From: Undaria pinnatifida
Taxonomy: Eukaryota > Sar > Phaeophyceae > Laminariales > Alariaceae
DNA: 64,000 nucleotides
Assembly: GCA_012845835.1 (NCBI GenBank)
Contig: JABAKD010000008.1
Location: 673,558 to 737,557 of the forward strand
Reading direction: 5' to 3'
Part shown: one piece after another, positions 63,041 through 64,000 of the stretch
Position numbering within the stretch: the first letter of the stretch is position 1
Layout: each line of letters begins with the position of its first letter
Program-made: the position numbers and the translations under genes
Notes under the pieces: model-generated
What the model was told of the DNA's origin: nothing
The model's input: the letters and a program-made list of their open reading frames with translations, nothing else
Database searches by the model: none

Positions 63041-63044
63041 CTGT

Positions 63045-63370
63045 ACGATCCCCACCGATTCCGTTAGTCAGATTCGTTCGTCCGATTCGGTCGTTCCGAT
63101 TCGGTCGTTTCGATTCGGTCGTTCCGGTTTCGTCAGTCCGACCCCGTACGGCCCCATTCCGAGCGTCCGGTTTCGTTAGTGCAAGCCCGCCCGTCCGATT
63201 CCGTCAGTCCAATTCCGAATGGGGCCATTCAGAGCGTCCGATTCCGTCATTCCAAGTCCGCCAGCCGATTCCGTCAGTTTGATTGCGTCAGTTCGATTCA
63301 GTCGGCGCCGTTCCGTCCGCGTGATTCCGCGAGTCCCATTCCGCCAGTCCGGTTCCGGAAGGCGCCACGC
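63045..63370. repeat. Degenerate CGATTCGGTCGTTC minisatellite
   Basis: About 320 bp of diverged 11-14 bp units immediately upstream (minus strand) of exon 1's acceptor. Confidence 0.85.
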
Positions 63371-63489
63371 CGAGCGTTCCGAGCGACCCAGGTTGATGAA
63401 GGATAAAAAAAAGACAAGAGTGGGGAATACGAAAGGGGAAGCCATTGCTGAGCATGGACGATGCCAATCGCCGCACACCTTTTCATCAC

Positions 63490-63580
63490 GGCTCACTGCA
63501 GTGAACTGCAATACCCTGCAGTACCCTGCAGTGCAGTACAGTGCAGTACAGTGCAGTGCAGTGCAGTACAGTGGAGCACA
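63490..63580. repeat. CAGTGCAGTA simple repeat
   Basis: Tandem CAGTACAGTGCAGT units. The rest of 63580-64000 shows ACAGCA-type low complexity and no exon I can support. Confidence 0.85.
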
Positions 63581-64000
63581 GAACAATAGCACAACAACAC
63601 AGCACAACACATCACATCACAGCACAAAATATAATGTAGCACAGCAATTGTGCAGAACAGAGTACTCGTCAAATGGCCCAGCAGTGTGGCACAAAGCGTA
63701 TCATAGCAGTGCAGCATAGCAGTTTACCGCAGCAGCAGCAGCAGTAGGGTCGTAACACAACTGCAGTGTACAACAACAGCAGATTCCATTGCGTAGCACA
63801 TAAGTCCAGCAACGCAGCATAGCAGTATGGTAGTTTAGCACTGAAACAGAGGAGATGGAGCAATTCCTCCAGTCCAAAAGCACAGTCGACGGAAGAAATA
63901 TTAGTAGTAGTAGAGTTGTAAGTTTGAAGCAATGCAAGCGATTGGCAAAACCAGCCAGTCAAACGAGCAGGCCCCATACCGCCCTCCAACGCTTTACAAC

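Noticed and set aside
63669-63989. Minus-strand ORF as the missing first myosin exon
   Set aside because: Cys/Leu-rich text from ACAGCA repeats. None of the expected N-terminal myosin motifs is present.

Overview
The window looks like nuclear DNA from an intron-rich stramenopile, most likely a brown alga. All 51 exons I can support are on the minus strand. They are short (79-252 bp), are bounded by AG/GT splice sites, and are separated by introns averaging about 1.1 kb that are full of minisatellites. No prokaryotic gene, operon or rRNA is visible. The organism call is inference from gene architecture and intron style.

The whole window appears to be the inside of one giant gene, read right to left from 63040 to 322 and cut off at both ends. 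I traced 51 exons (7,749 nt, about 2,583 codons) whose reading phase is continuous at every junction. The order is: (1) myosin motor without its N-terminal start, exons 1-15, 63040-38252; (2) lever arm with three degenerate IQ-like segments and a short helical stretch, exons 16-18, 36898-33420; (3) a helical region with about six UVR-like hairpins, exons 19-24, 30990-26301; (4) a Ser/Pro/Ala linker, exon 25; (5) a long array of CBS domains in repeated modules, exons 26-51, 24336-322. This order fits the class XXIX stramenopile myosins, described as having IQ motifs, coiled coils, many CBS domains, then PB1 and a transmembrane end. The last two would lie left of the window.

Each CBS module is: linker exon, CBS1, CBS2, Gly/Lys-rich segment, CBS3, CBS4. 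Modules 1 (24336-18771), 2 (18374-10615) and 3 (10211-2668) are complete and module 4 (2386 to beyond base 1) is partial. Matching exons keep the same length and phase (142, 171, 119 and 105 bp classes), so the array grew by duplicating whole exon-intron blocks. In every pair the first CBS keeps a G-h-x-T-x-x-D nucleotide motif and the second has lost it.

The introns carry the most unusual signal. Many contain decayed tandem copies of the edge of the neighbouring exon, often with the splice site intact (for example at 19900-20290, 20577-20835, 21233-21313, 35813-35985, 42505-42650, 60070-60370 and 62375-62800). They also contain several families of short dispersed elements with terminal inverted repeats, and simple or minisatellite DNA in nearly every intron.
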